From positions 43,553,229 to 43,617,228 of the forward strand of contig NC_088169.1 of the NCBI RefSeq assembly GCF_028769735.1: a DNA stretch of 64,000 nucleotides. Direction: 5' to 3'. Under the pieces are notes generated by a model. That model was given only the letters and a program-made list of their open reading frames with translations. It was not told the origin of the DNA and did not search any database. A program made the translations under genes and the position numbers. Origin of the DNA: Zonotrichia leucophrys gambelii. Lineage: Eukaryota; Chordata; Aves; Passeriformes; Passerellidae. Below are positions 12,113 through 22,900 of this stretch, piece after piece. How positions within the stretch are numbered: position 1 is the stretch's first letter; every line of letters begins with the position of its first letter.

Positions 12113-13479
12113 ATATATAGAATGGATGGATCAAAAAAAAAAGATGGGAAGGGCTGTCCAATTGCTAAGTATGTTCAGGTAGGAATAAAGTCTACTGTTT
12201 AATGATAACAACTTTTCATTAGGTAGAAACAAGCCAAAAACACTTTATTTGGTGATTTTCACTTTGTTTTCAAAGTTCTCCATTCTCTTTTCTGATGAAC
12301 AAAACCCAGCTTAGCTTCAGAAGAAAACTTTTTGATATATGCAAGGAGCTTTTCCATGATGAAACAATGGAGAAGTGAAATACACCACTAGAAGAGTCTG
12401 AATTTGATGGAGGTCACAAGTGCAATACTTCACGTTACATTTAAGAAATGACATATATATAAAAATATGTCATACTGTATCATACAAGCAGTACAGTTTT
12501 TCACAACTATGGCTGGATGCATATCTGAATGGAGAGAAAGGGAAGGTGATGGTCTTAATTCTGTGTTAGCCGAAGCAGGAATCTTCTTTTCAAACACAAT
12601 TGTATTAGACTTTAAATCCAACTACTTTTCAGCAGTTTTCACAAATCAGTTTCTATTGATCTTGTGAAGTAATTTAAAGTCATCAATGTATCAAGTAATT
12701 TAAATTCAGCAAAGTTATGATGGCACAGTCATGTGCCAAAAGCATCAGGCAGAATTCCACAATTTTATTCCAAAATCTGATTTGCTGAAAATTATAAGGG
12801 TTTGGGTTTTTTTGGTCTTTTTTTTTAAGTATGAAAGAAATTTATGGCAAGTGGCTCACTTGGGAGTTGTCTTTTACAAATTGGTAATGGGAACACACAC
12901 TCACTGAAAGTTAAAGGAGTACCAGGCTAAGTCCATATTAGGTTGATTTCATGACAGGAACAATATAATTAATTTTCCCACAATATCAAATTTAGGTAGT
13001 ATCTGTCCAAGCTCTAAATCAAAGCTCATTTTTCCTCCATAGCTTAGCACCAATACCTCCGCTTCTCTTGAGAACCAAAGTACTACAGTTGAATGGTAGC
13101 TTGGCTACCATTTCCTTTGAGAACCTTCAGGCTATCACTCCAATAGTCTCAAATTTTATCATCCTGTTGTGGGGAATTCTATCCACACTTAGGGACTGTA
13201 TAAAGAGCAATTAATTCTTTTACTTTGACCAAAGATCTGTGAAATAAATAAACAGTGCATACAGACTTGTGAGGATTCAGTTTTAGCAACATGCTTGCAT
13301 GGCAGTGTTGACCAGCTGCAAGATGAAGCCAGTGCACTATAGGAACACCATGAACAGGACATTTTCCTGCCCTGTCCATGACCCTTCATGCTGGTCCTAT
13401 CCCACCCCAGCTACCGAGTGAAAGATGGCTGGCTCCTCAGTAAGAATATTCCCCTGATGCACCCACCTTCGAAACCATT
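11176..13479. other. Unannotated intron sequence around an AT microsatellite
   Basis: Apart from the AT repeat listed separately I see no gene or named repeat. Frames of 60-120 codons at 11734-12161 are produced by the AT repeat and its flanks. Confidence 0.55.
12067..12105. repeat. (AT)n microsatellite
   Basis: About 19 uninterrupted AT units sit within a wider AT/ATA-rich tract at 12026-12118. Length is probably polymorphic. Confidence 0.95.
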
Positions 13480-14746
13480 TCACAGAATCAGATTTATTTA
13501 GGAGGGATTTTTTGAGGTCGTATAGTCTAACAACCCTGGTCAGATACAGCTGGTTGTCCAGGTTCATATCTAGCTGGGTTACGAATATTTCCTAAGATTG
13601 AAACTCCAAAACCTCTCTGGACAACCATTCCATTGCGATTTCATGGGTTATGATGGCTGCCCATTGCCTACTGTCCAGCCAGTGAGCAAGGCTGAAAATA
13701 GTTTGGCTTTTTCCTCTTCAGTGGCTTATACCATGTATTTATACACATTGATAAGACTCTTCCTGAGCCTCTGTCTCCAGGTTCAGCAGTCCCATATACG
13801 GAATACCTCTATATATATATATATATATCAGCCTTTCCATGTATGGAAGATGCTTCAGTCTCATATTCATCTTTGTGGCTGGCCTCACTTCAGTCACTCC
13901 GTAACTTTCTCATACTGGGCAGCCCAGAACGGGACAGAGCACTTCAGATGGGGCCTCAGCAGTGCTGAGAAGGGATGGATCACCTCCCTCAAACTGCTGG
14001 CAGTACTTTTCCTAATAAAATCCAGGAGGCTGTCAGCCTTCTTTACTGTACAGGCGCATTTCTCATGTTCAGTTTGGCGTCCTCCAGGAGCCTCATGCCT
14101 TTCTTCCAAAGCTGCTTCCCAGTCAGTCAGCCTCCAGCAGCTGTTGATGCATGGGGTTACTCCTCCCCAGGTACAAGACTTTTCCCTTTGTTGAACTTCA
14201 TCAGATTCCCCTCAGGTCAATTCTTTAATCTGTTCCTCTGAATGGCACAACCATTTGGTGTATCAGCTGCTCCTCCCAGCTTTGTTCTGTCTGCAAACTT
14301 GCCGAGGGTAAACTGTTCCATCACCCCATCCATTAATGAAGACATTAAAGAGTATCTGCCCCAGTATAAACCCCTGGGGGTCAGAGCACTAATGACTTGC
14401 CTCCAGCTGGGATACTGGTGGCAATCCTTTGGGGCCAGCCACCCATCCATTTTTCAGTCTTCCTCACTGTGCATTTTGACAGTTTATACTTAAGGATGTT
14501 GTAGGAGACAGTCTCAAAGGCTTTGGTAAATTTGTAGACATCATCCAATGTCCTATCCATATCCTGTCAATCTGGCTGTCCTATTAAGGATGACAAGTAG
14601 GTTAACCATTACTCCCAATCAACTTTTTCTCCATTTGTTTCGAATATAGTTTCTAGGATTAGTTACTCCATCACCTTTCTTGGGATGGAGGTAAGGCTGA
14701 CTAACCTGTATTTCTCTGTCTCATCCCTTTTACTCTCTTTAAAGAT
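13480..14746 (-). mobile_element. CR1 LINE, 1.3-kb 3' portion with reverse-transcriptase remnant
   Basis: This is the longest CR1 copy here. Read on the minus strand it begins in the reverse-transcriptase domain, with a YRLVSLTS-like block near 14710. It passes through a decayed catalytic region at about 14300, where FADRTKLGGAADT stands in place of the usual F-A-D-D motif, so the second catalytic aspartate is lost. It ends at the CR1 3' terminus near 13480 (CACAGAATCAG on plus). Several stops and frameshifts interrupt the frame, so it is inactive. An AT run at 13810-13828 interrupts it. It is in GPC5 sense orientation. The plus-strand open frame at 13598-14194 is antisense shadow. Confidence 0.88.
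13810..13828. repeat. (TA)n short microsatellite within CR1
   Basis: About nine TA units lie inside the CR1 copy. They probably expanded after insertion. Confidence 0.9.
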
Positions 14747-17700
14747 ATCACTTTATTATAGCAATTCTGGCTGTTTATAGCTAGTCAATTCCAGCAAAAA
14801 TAACTAGGAAGAAAAATAGGGCTCGAAATAAAGTCTATTAAATTCTTCTTTCTGCTAGCATTCTATGTCCCAAGAAAGACCTTGCTTTCTTTCCAATATT
14901 CGACAGCTGATTAAAAAAAAAACAAGACAAAAGTCTCTCTTAATAGAATATAATTATGCCTATTTTTTAGAAGACACATAACTTAGATATTCTTCCAGGA
15001 TTAGACTGAGAAGAACAGACTTGAGAGCTTCCACAATATTTAGATATATTGATATTTTTGTTGTCTACAACTGTTTGAAAATTTCTTATAACATAATGAA
15101 GACACAGCATTTTTGAAAATCCCATTCTGAATTTATGTAGGCTTATATTACATAGAAAAAATACATACAAGAATTTTACCAAACGGTTAGCACAGATTCC
15201 TCACTTTCAAAATAAGGAAATGCCAGAGTTTTTGTGATCTTTTTTTTGTGTTTCTGATTCCCACATTTTTATATGCATATGTATCTTTTAGTATCATGGT
15301 CACATACTTCATTTTCCTTCAGATCCCAAAATCATCAGTGCTCAGAATAGCCAATGAACAACTAATCAATATTCTTTTTCATCTCTTTTTATTCAATATT
15401 AAACTCAGACACCATTGATCTTTTGGGAATCAAGAACAAAACTCATATGCAAATTTTGCAGTGAAGATTCAACTATAAAGCCCTGTGAATTTTAGCTTTC
15501 TCTTTTCTCCTTTTCCTTTCCCCTTTTCCTTCATCTTTTGCCTGACCTCAGACCCACTTCTCCTTCTCTCAGGTTCTCTGTTTGTTCCACTGCAATGAAC
15601 CTCTCCCTTGTGGGTCACCCAATGTGTGGCAGCACAAGTCTTCAAACAGCAAAACCAAACTCTAGCTAAGAGCACAGACACTCCCTCAGCCAGCGTGGCT
15701 TTCAGCTGCCACGGCAGCAGGCACGGAGACAAAAGGGTGGGAACAGAGAGCTGAGGATGGGGCCAGAGCAGGACTTGGGCAATCCAGGGTGACACTGGAT
15801 TAAACTGCTGTTGAATCACACTGTAAGTGACACTGGAGTGTGTCTTCTATGGCCCGGGGTGGTGACATTAATCCATACATAAAGGGAGTGGGAAAATGCT
15901 CCTGCACTGGGGATAGCAGGCTCCATCCACACCAAAACTTTGTAGATCTTGCTGAAATACCTCTTTGTCCTTCTGTCTTAACATTGACAGTGGTTTCAAT
16001 AACAGAATGGGGGTGACATGAAACGATTTATTATAACTTGTAAAAAAACTTCAATGGATTTTCTGTTAGCTTGGTTTTTGGTTTGTTGTGGTATTTTGGT
16101 TTGGGGTTTTTGACATGTGTGTAAGGCTTAGATGTGCTATAAAGTTCTTGTGCATTCATCAGGCTGTACAGTGCCCTCCACGGGATTTCTTTGGCTGTGC
16201 TCAAGTTCAGAGACCAGCATGTGGCAACTCAGGCTGAGCACAAAAGAAGCTCAGGATGAGTCTGCAAGGTGCTCTGTAACAATCAGCACTTTTAGCTGTA
16301 ATCCAGAGTGTAAGAACCACATAACCTCTTCTTCAGATTATTGTAATAATGCAACTGTTCTTGTTTTGTATGGTGCAGCTCTCTTAAACCCCTATTACAC
16401 TGTATCTGCACGAGCATTCACACAGATGTTCGCTAAAAAATTTCTGTTCCAGCTAAAAAGCATAGGGTACACTATGCACTGAGCAATATATGGACATATA
16501 TAGACTTCAGGAACAGAAGTGGTATTAAATATATGACAATATGTAGGTGTGAAAATACAGAAACACATGAATAGTTGCACAGCCCACACATCTCCACTAG
16601 ATTCTGCAGAATAGCATCAAATAATGCACAGGTATGGAGATGATGAACAGATGCTGCACTTATTTGTCAGTCAGCAGAGCTGTGGGAGGAAGAATTAAAG
16701 GCAATTTTGAAACAGTAATAAGAAAGTGAAAGATAAATTCCAGATGGACACAGAGTTGGAACTGCTCTGCTGACCCAAGCAGAAAATGGAACAAGCTGTA
16801 AATTACTAGAAAAAAAAAGAGTTTTGTAAAAGGAAGCCATGCTATATAGGCATTAGTGTTCTTTCCACACCACACAGAGCTTAAAGCATGAATATACATC
16901 AGATTTAAATACTCCTGCAAAGAGTTAGAAAAAATCCTTTACATATGGTTACTTACACAAACAGCAATGAATGAATAAAAAGATTGCACAGCTACATGTA
17001 TCATTAAGCAGGATACTCTACAGATTCTCACATTAACACTTGCATAATTATATATGATACTTCCAAACATTACATTTTTTTTTCTCTGTTCACTTCTTTA
17101 AAACTCACAAAAAGAATGAAATTCTCTTTTAAAACTGCAGACTGCTGCGTGCCTAAGCAAACCATTATTTGCTTGCTCATAATCATCTTTTCCCTGTCTG
17201 TTAGAGTCACTGATGCATTAATTGCTTATCAAAACCTGAAACAGTTCATGAGTCACTCTGAAGATAAAATAAATATTAATGAGCCCATTTCAATTAAATT
17301 CCCATCCTCTGCCTCTTAAAGCTGAAATACTGTATTTATTACATGCCAGAGTTAAGTCTTGATACCTAATAAATGGGAAAATATGAAGTATGCTGACTAG
17401 ATAACCATGTTTCAAGGGATCACATTGCATTATAGTCTTATTTGACCAAATTATTGATCAAAGAAAGAAAGGACTGGTCAATTATAACAGAAATTAGGTG
17501 AAAGAGACGTCTAGGTCTGGTGCAGTTGGAGTCAAAAATGAAGTATGTGGGTTTTGAAGCTGGGAAATGCTTCTATATCGGATGATTTTAACGTAGCCTT
17601 AGTAAACACATGATCTTCAAACAAACAGATTGGCAACAAATATCATTACAAATGAAACTTTAGAAATTCTTTACATAGAACTTTTAGAAATTTCTTACAT

Positions 17701-19140
17701 TGAATGAAGGATGGGGAGAAGGAAGCCATGCAGTTTTCAGGAACATCAAATTAAAGCACTATATTTTGGATCAATATGGAATTTTCATTAAGCAAAAACA
17801 CTAAGTGGAGGGCTCTTCACCCATTTAAAATTCAGTGAAATATATACTATTTTGCACTGTAAAAACTGTCATTTTGAAAACATGAATGCGCTGAGAGATT
17901 TTTAAGTCCGGGCCAATGATAACTTACTGTTGAAACTCCAAGTCTAAAACTTTTCAAATTAAATGACACAGGATGAAGTAGGAAACACAAGTCCTTCCCT
18001 TGAACATTTACTTGCTTGTTCTAGCTTGTTCCTGGAAATGGTAGGCAAGAAAAATCCCAGAGAAATCAAAGGAACAACAGGTTATTTCCCTAAAAGGTAA
18101 CTGTAGGTCTGAAATAACTTGAGAATTAGAGAGACATCAGTGAACCATTTTGACTCAAAATGTTAGTGAAAAACCCTTTTACAAAAAAAATGACAGCTTT
18201 TCTCAAGAAGCTGAGCAGCAGGATAGTATGGCTCATGAAGCTGGCTGCTATAAAGCTGATATAGTGGGAAATCTGAAGAAATGAACCCTGCTATTCACAG
18301 ATTACAGCAGGATAAAGAACCCATTTTATCAGACTCTGGGTTTTAGTAAGAAATGAAGAAACCTCTATTTCTGATATTAGGCTAAGCTGTTTATTGTCAG
18401 AGGTCATGTCAGCTGCTGAGCAGAATACACAGCCTTAACTTCGGCTAATCAGTTTTGAGGCATCCTAGAAGTGCTCCTGCTCCTCAACTGATGTCACAGC
18501 ACAGGGACACCCAGAAACCCTCTTTAGGGTGTACTAGAAAACTAAAGGCATCTCCCCACACCGATCCAGTGTGAATACAGAATATGCCACTGTCAGTGAA
18601 GTCTGCATGTAATAATACAAGAAAAAATATGGATTAAATATAATACAGGAAAAATTTGGATTTTGGTAGTTACCCTCATAAATTAGCATATATACTAGCT
18701 TTTTTCCCCTAAAGTGGAGTTAAATAGTGTCCACTTTCCATAACAGTATCCTAAAATTCTTAACACATTCACAGCTAACAGAGCTCTCACACATTTTTTT
18801 TTCTCTTAATTGTAAGATAGGACTTATTTTATGTTCCAAATGAACTTCCTCTGAAATATTCTGATTTCCAAGATTATGGAAATAATATATGCAAAGTCAT
18901 AGGTTCTTTAAGGCAAGCCAGAGGTATCTAAAATAAGGATTGTTTACATTTATCATAATGTGCACATAAGATAATAATCAAACAACTTTCTTATGTTAAT
19001 GAAAAGTATCTTTTGTGCTCCCAGAAACTGCTTAGTCAAATAAAGCTGAACTCAGTGACAAATGTGTACCTCACCATAAAAATGGCCAGACAAATAACAG
19101 CCATCAGTGATGCCTTTCCTACTTTTGTGTTTGCCCTGAG
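14747..19140. other. Unannotated intron sequence
   Basis: No gene is recognised. A GC-richer block at 15480-15940 contains a pyrimidine-rich stretch and, on the minus strand, TGCCACACATTGGGTGACCC. That faintly resembles a retroviral primer-binding region, but it is too weak to call. The rest is AT-rich without clear repeats. Confidence 0.5.
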
Positions 19141-19149
19141 TCTTACCTG
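19141..19149 (-). other. Splice donor of the GPC5 exon
   Basis: The minus strand reads CAG|GTAAGA, almost the full U1 consensus. The exon ends at 19147 and the intron begins at 19146. Glypican homology stops at this point, and the following in-frame residues do not resemble the family. Confidence 0.9.
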
Positions 19150-19841
19150 CTCAGATACCTCTGGCCCGTTGATCCGAGCCTGTACCAGCGCATTGTGAAC
19201 GAGGGAATGGAAGTTCAGCAGCACGTGCTCGATGCTGTGTGCTCCACTCAGGGCTCCTGAGAGCTCCTCCAGGGCCTGGATGTAGCCCTGCCAGTGGAGA
19301 TCAACTTCTGCTAGGTGGGCCAGGCAGCCCCGGAGGATGTTGAGGCAGTAGCCCAGGCAGGGCTTGCTCAGTGTCAGCCCCTGGCACTGGGGGCAGTACT
19401 GCATCCTCAGCAAAGCCCTGCTGCACTCTCTGGAGAAGGGCAGGTGGTCTGTCGTGTTGATCACTTCAACCCCCAGGTTCAGAGCCTGCAATAAAGTCCG
19501 GCTGGGTAAGAGGGATCGTCCCATCTGCCCTATGGCCTTTCTGGGAATGCTGCCAAAGGGCCTGATGTCCCTTCTCGCCGCTCGGAGGCACTCCGCGTAC
19601 TCCAGGGAAACGTCAGTCGGACCAGGGTTAATCACATGGTTGTACACTACTGGAAACAGGGTGTCAAAGAATCTATTCACAAACTCCTCTGTGCTGGTGT
19701 CTGTGCCAAATAGGAAGAGCCCAACATCTGTGAAAAACTCCTGCACGTGCACAGCAGCCTCAGCAGCCATGTTTCTATACGCATTGCAGAAAAGTGTGCT
19801 GGTGTAATTCTCAGCCAGTCTGATGAGCATTTCAAAGGTTT
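19147..19841 (-). CDS. GPC5: Glypican-5, large internal exon (exon 3 equivalent)
   Basis: Glypicans are GPI-anchored heparan sulfate proteoglycans of the cell surface that modulate Hedgehog, Wnt, FGF and BMP signalling. This exon encodes about 231 residues of the cysteine-rich core. Read on the minus strand it shows FCNAYRNMA, VQEFFTDVGLFLFG, EEFVNRFFDTLFPVVYNHV, the N-glycosylation-type site INTTDHLPFSRECSRALL, and the cysteine cluster MQYCPQCQGLTLSKPCLGYC followed by LRGCLAHL. These match vertebrate GPC5 more closely than GPC3 or the other paralogues, judged from memory. The exon is 695 bp: it enters with two bases of a split codon (phase 1 intron) and leaves after a complete CAG codon (phase 0). 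That final EQ|V junction agrees with the known GPC5 exon 3/4 boundary. No internal stop or frameshift is present, so the exon looks functional. The open frame runs on into the intron to 19036, but that part is not treated as coding. GPC3 is the main alternative and is less likely. Confidence 0.93.
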
Positions 19842-19900
19842 CTGCAATCAATCAATAAATCATTCATTATTTTTAAGGTTAAAAAAAAAGAAATTAGAGT
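19842..19900 (-). other. Splice acceptor of the GPC5 exon
   Basis: On the minus strand the exon is preceded by TTGATTGATTGCAG, with the AG at 19843-19842. The bases just before the AG are not a good pyrimidine tract. The nearest long pyrimidine run, TTCTTTTTTTTT, lies about 45-60 bases upstream, separated by an A-rich segment with branch-point-like TGAT and TGAA motifs. The conserved reading frame and glypican homology start here. Confidence 0.85.
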
Positions 19901-22900
19901 AAGAACATACAACAATTATATTAGGATAATTTACATATATCACAAAATAATTTTTCCATTAGAATTTTTGAGGAGACGAACTTTGCACAAACTACAACAA
20001 CTGTCAATTCTATATAGGGAAGCACCTTACATGTAATGTTACAACACAATTAATAATCCATATTTTCTTTGCAGGTTGCATTAAACACAACCTAACAAAA
20101 ATACATAACAGGAAATAATTGTAAGCTGAGTTATTAAGTTACAAAATACAGAAAAGTCCTATTGTATCTGTCTATGCATATAAACACATGAGCTCTCATC
20201 TCATGACTCAATCTGCAATGAGAGCTGAATGCCATTCCTCTTACCATCCTAAATGGATGGGCAAAATTAACATTAAACAATATAAACAACTGTTCAATTC
20301 TATTAAAACTTAGTAACTCTTAAAGATCAGTTTTTATTTTGTGTCTTCCAGAGCAAGCAGATGTTCCAAACACACATAAGAACATGATTTTAAGCAGTGT
20401 TTTTTTGTCTGGCAATTGGTATGGTCAAGAACTGCTTTCCTCAGGAACTGATGGATAATCCCTTGCTGAGCCTCAAAAACTGGATAATGAATAAAGCCTG
20501 AATGGACAAACTTGCATTTCACACTTTAGGTGGTAATCCTTAAATACACTGAGTAGTGTTTAATAAAGCAGTTTAAGTATAGTGGAAAAATATCCTCTTC
20601 TGACTTGATCTATGATTTGCAGGTAAGGAAAAACATCAGCTTTCAAAACGGAAAAAGAATGTTTGCATTGAGGAATTCCCTAGATCTGCCTGAGAAGGTT
20701 GCACTTTAGGGAAGGCAACGAAGCAATATATGGATCAAAAAGAAATTTGGCTTAGAGTTGAGAACAGAAACACAGAAAGACATATTACAAATATTAACCC
20801 ATTTTATACACTGAATGGCTACAACTCAGTAACATCTATTTCAAGTTTTACAAGTTTTAATGTATTTTTTCCCATTTGTTTTTAAATAAGACAGTAAAAA
20901 TAAAGTAAGGAAAAGCATGAAGTACAGTTAATACTGTCTAAACAGTGATGTTAAATACAGGCAGAATCAAATAGTCTGAAACCATGTCAAGCGATTTCAG
21001 AAGCAATCTGAAGTCTGCTGGTCAGTCACTGACTGAAAAGTATAGTAGAAAAACCAGAATAAATGTAAAAAAGACAAGACTGGCTACCACATATTTTACA
21101 AATACCTATGCATAAGAGCCTTATATTATGATAAAATGTTTGTTCCATTCAGGTCAGTGAAAGGATTCTTGCTGACTGCAGAGAGTTTCAAATTGCGTGC
21201 CTTGTGAAAAGATCACATATACTTCGTATTTAGTCTGTCTTTTCTCCAATAAAAGAGAGATACATGCTTCTAAATCACAATCATTCCTCCGCTATCTGTA
21301 AGTCTTAGTTTCGTATTTCATGCCACTCTTAAATTGAATTTGCTGTTCTCTTTTCTATTCTTCTAGCATTCACACATGTAAGAAAAAAGTGTTGACAGCT
21401 CACAGTAAGGAGTCAGAAAGTGCATCTCACTTGTGTGGCTTTTTGGGGTTTTTTTATTGCTATGTCACATACATATGTGAACTTCCCCTTAGGTGAATTT
21501 CACTACAATCATTCATAGATGCCAAATTCATAATGTCAAAGAGATAATGCCAAAAATCAAAGAGATTCATTTGTTTCAAAAGTCATACTCCTAAAGTCAG
21601 TACCCTTCATGAAGCTAGGTTCCCACCAATGGAGACCTATTCAACACAGAAAAGCCTCTTGGGTTTATCCTGTGAGAGAACACGCAGAAGTGCCAGCTGA
21701 GCACCTCTGCAGCTCCCAACACCTCCACCAGCCCTCACACCTCATCCCTGAGCTATGGGAGACCTATTTCCTGCTGGAGCAGGCAATGAGGCACAACAAA
21801 TCAGACAGGGCAGATTAAACTGATCAAGATGCCCACTTTAAGGCACCTGAACCAAGGATGAGATCTCCACCAGCTGTACAGGCAGTTTGGACACCCAGAT
21901 CCCATGAAGGCAGGAGTACATGGGAAACTAAATTACAGCCCTACATTACTAAATATCTAACTGTAATATATCTCATTTTTACTGGGGGAAATAAGGAATG
22001 CAAAGAACAAGCAGGCCTACTAGAGAAATTTTATTTAGTCGCCTAAGAGTGTTTGATAGCATTTTTAATGGTAGATGCCATTTTTATTTGCCTGTCTAAA
22101 AGGTCATTTGTGTTCTGCAGGTCTTGTGTCATATCTGTAGGCTCTTTATTATAAACATCCTGCATTTAAAATGATACTAGATGGCTGTGCTGAGACCACT
22201 GAACTAAATGCTAGGTAACTAGTTATCACAGACTTGACAACCCTTTATATAAAATCCTGGAGCAGCCCAGAAGAGCAAAGACCAAAAAAATGAAATAAAA
22301 TTGATTCTTGGTTTAGATGGCTTAAAATAATAAAATGTGAAGAAAATTAAATCTTTTTTTATTATTACTTTCCTAGATGGAAACCATAAAATCTGTGATC
22401 TAAATGTCTGTTACAATCCATGGTTGCAGTATGCTATTATCAAGTGCACAAATATTAGTTGAAAGAATGAATCATGCTGCATGTGGACAATCAATAGATT
22501 TTACAATGTGGTCTAAACAATAACAAATCTTCAATACTGAACTATATTTCTGGTGCCTCAGCGACCCCCAGATGAATGAGTACAATAAGCAACTACATAA
22601 TTTACTGACTATTTCTGCCTTTCTGAATAGAATGTGATGATACTGGCCACTTGTGTTTACAATTCTGCATCATGCTTTTAATCGTCATTTCATGATTTCT
22701 TACAGAATTTGTTAAGTTTTTTTTCTACTGACACATTTTCTACTTTATAAACATGGCTATTTCAGAGATTTGTTTTGCTCTTAGCAAATTTGCTAACAGA
22801 GACCAAATCACACCTATGTTTACTTTCAATATTGAACAGCTCCTGTGAATACCTTACGATGGCAATCTATGTCATTAACAGCACATTCTGAAACTTCAGT

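Larger units (their letters stand above)
1..19146 (-). other. GPC5: GPC5 intron downstream of the exon (partial)
   Basis: This is the 5' part of the intron that follows the exon, and it continues beyond the left edge of the window. It contains no recognisable coding exon. Open frames in it are short, lack family resemblance, or fall inside repeats. It holds several CR1 fragments, an ERVK-like LTR, a probable older LTR-type repeat and microsatellites, listed separately. Confidence 0.85.

Noticed and set aside
11734..12161. Tyr/Ile-rich minus-strand open frames
   Set aside because: They are produced by translation of the AT microsatellite.
13598..14194. 198-codon plus-strand open frame
   Set aside because: It lies on the opposite strand of the CR1 copy and includes translated AT microsatellite.
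15560..15800. Possible retroviral primer-binding region on the minus strand (TGCCACACATTGGGTGACCC)
   Set aside because: Resemblance is weak, with no LTR termini, poly(A) signal or target duplication found. Not strong enough to list as a mobile element.
19364..19807. 147-codon plus-strand open frame
   Set aside because: It is the antisense shadow of the GPC5 exon and has no family resemblance.
19036..19851. Single 271-codon open frame read as one complete protein starting at its ATG
   Set aside because: The ATG lies in the intron upstream of the AG acceptor, and homology to glypican covers only 19147-19841. Both ends are intron read-through, so it is an internal exon and not a complete gene.
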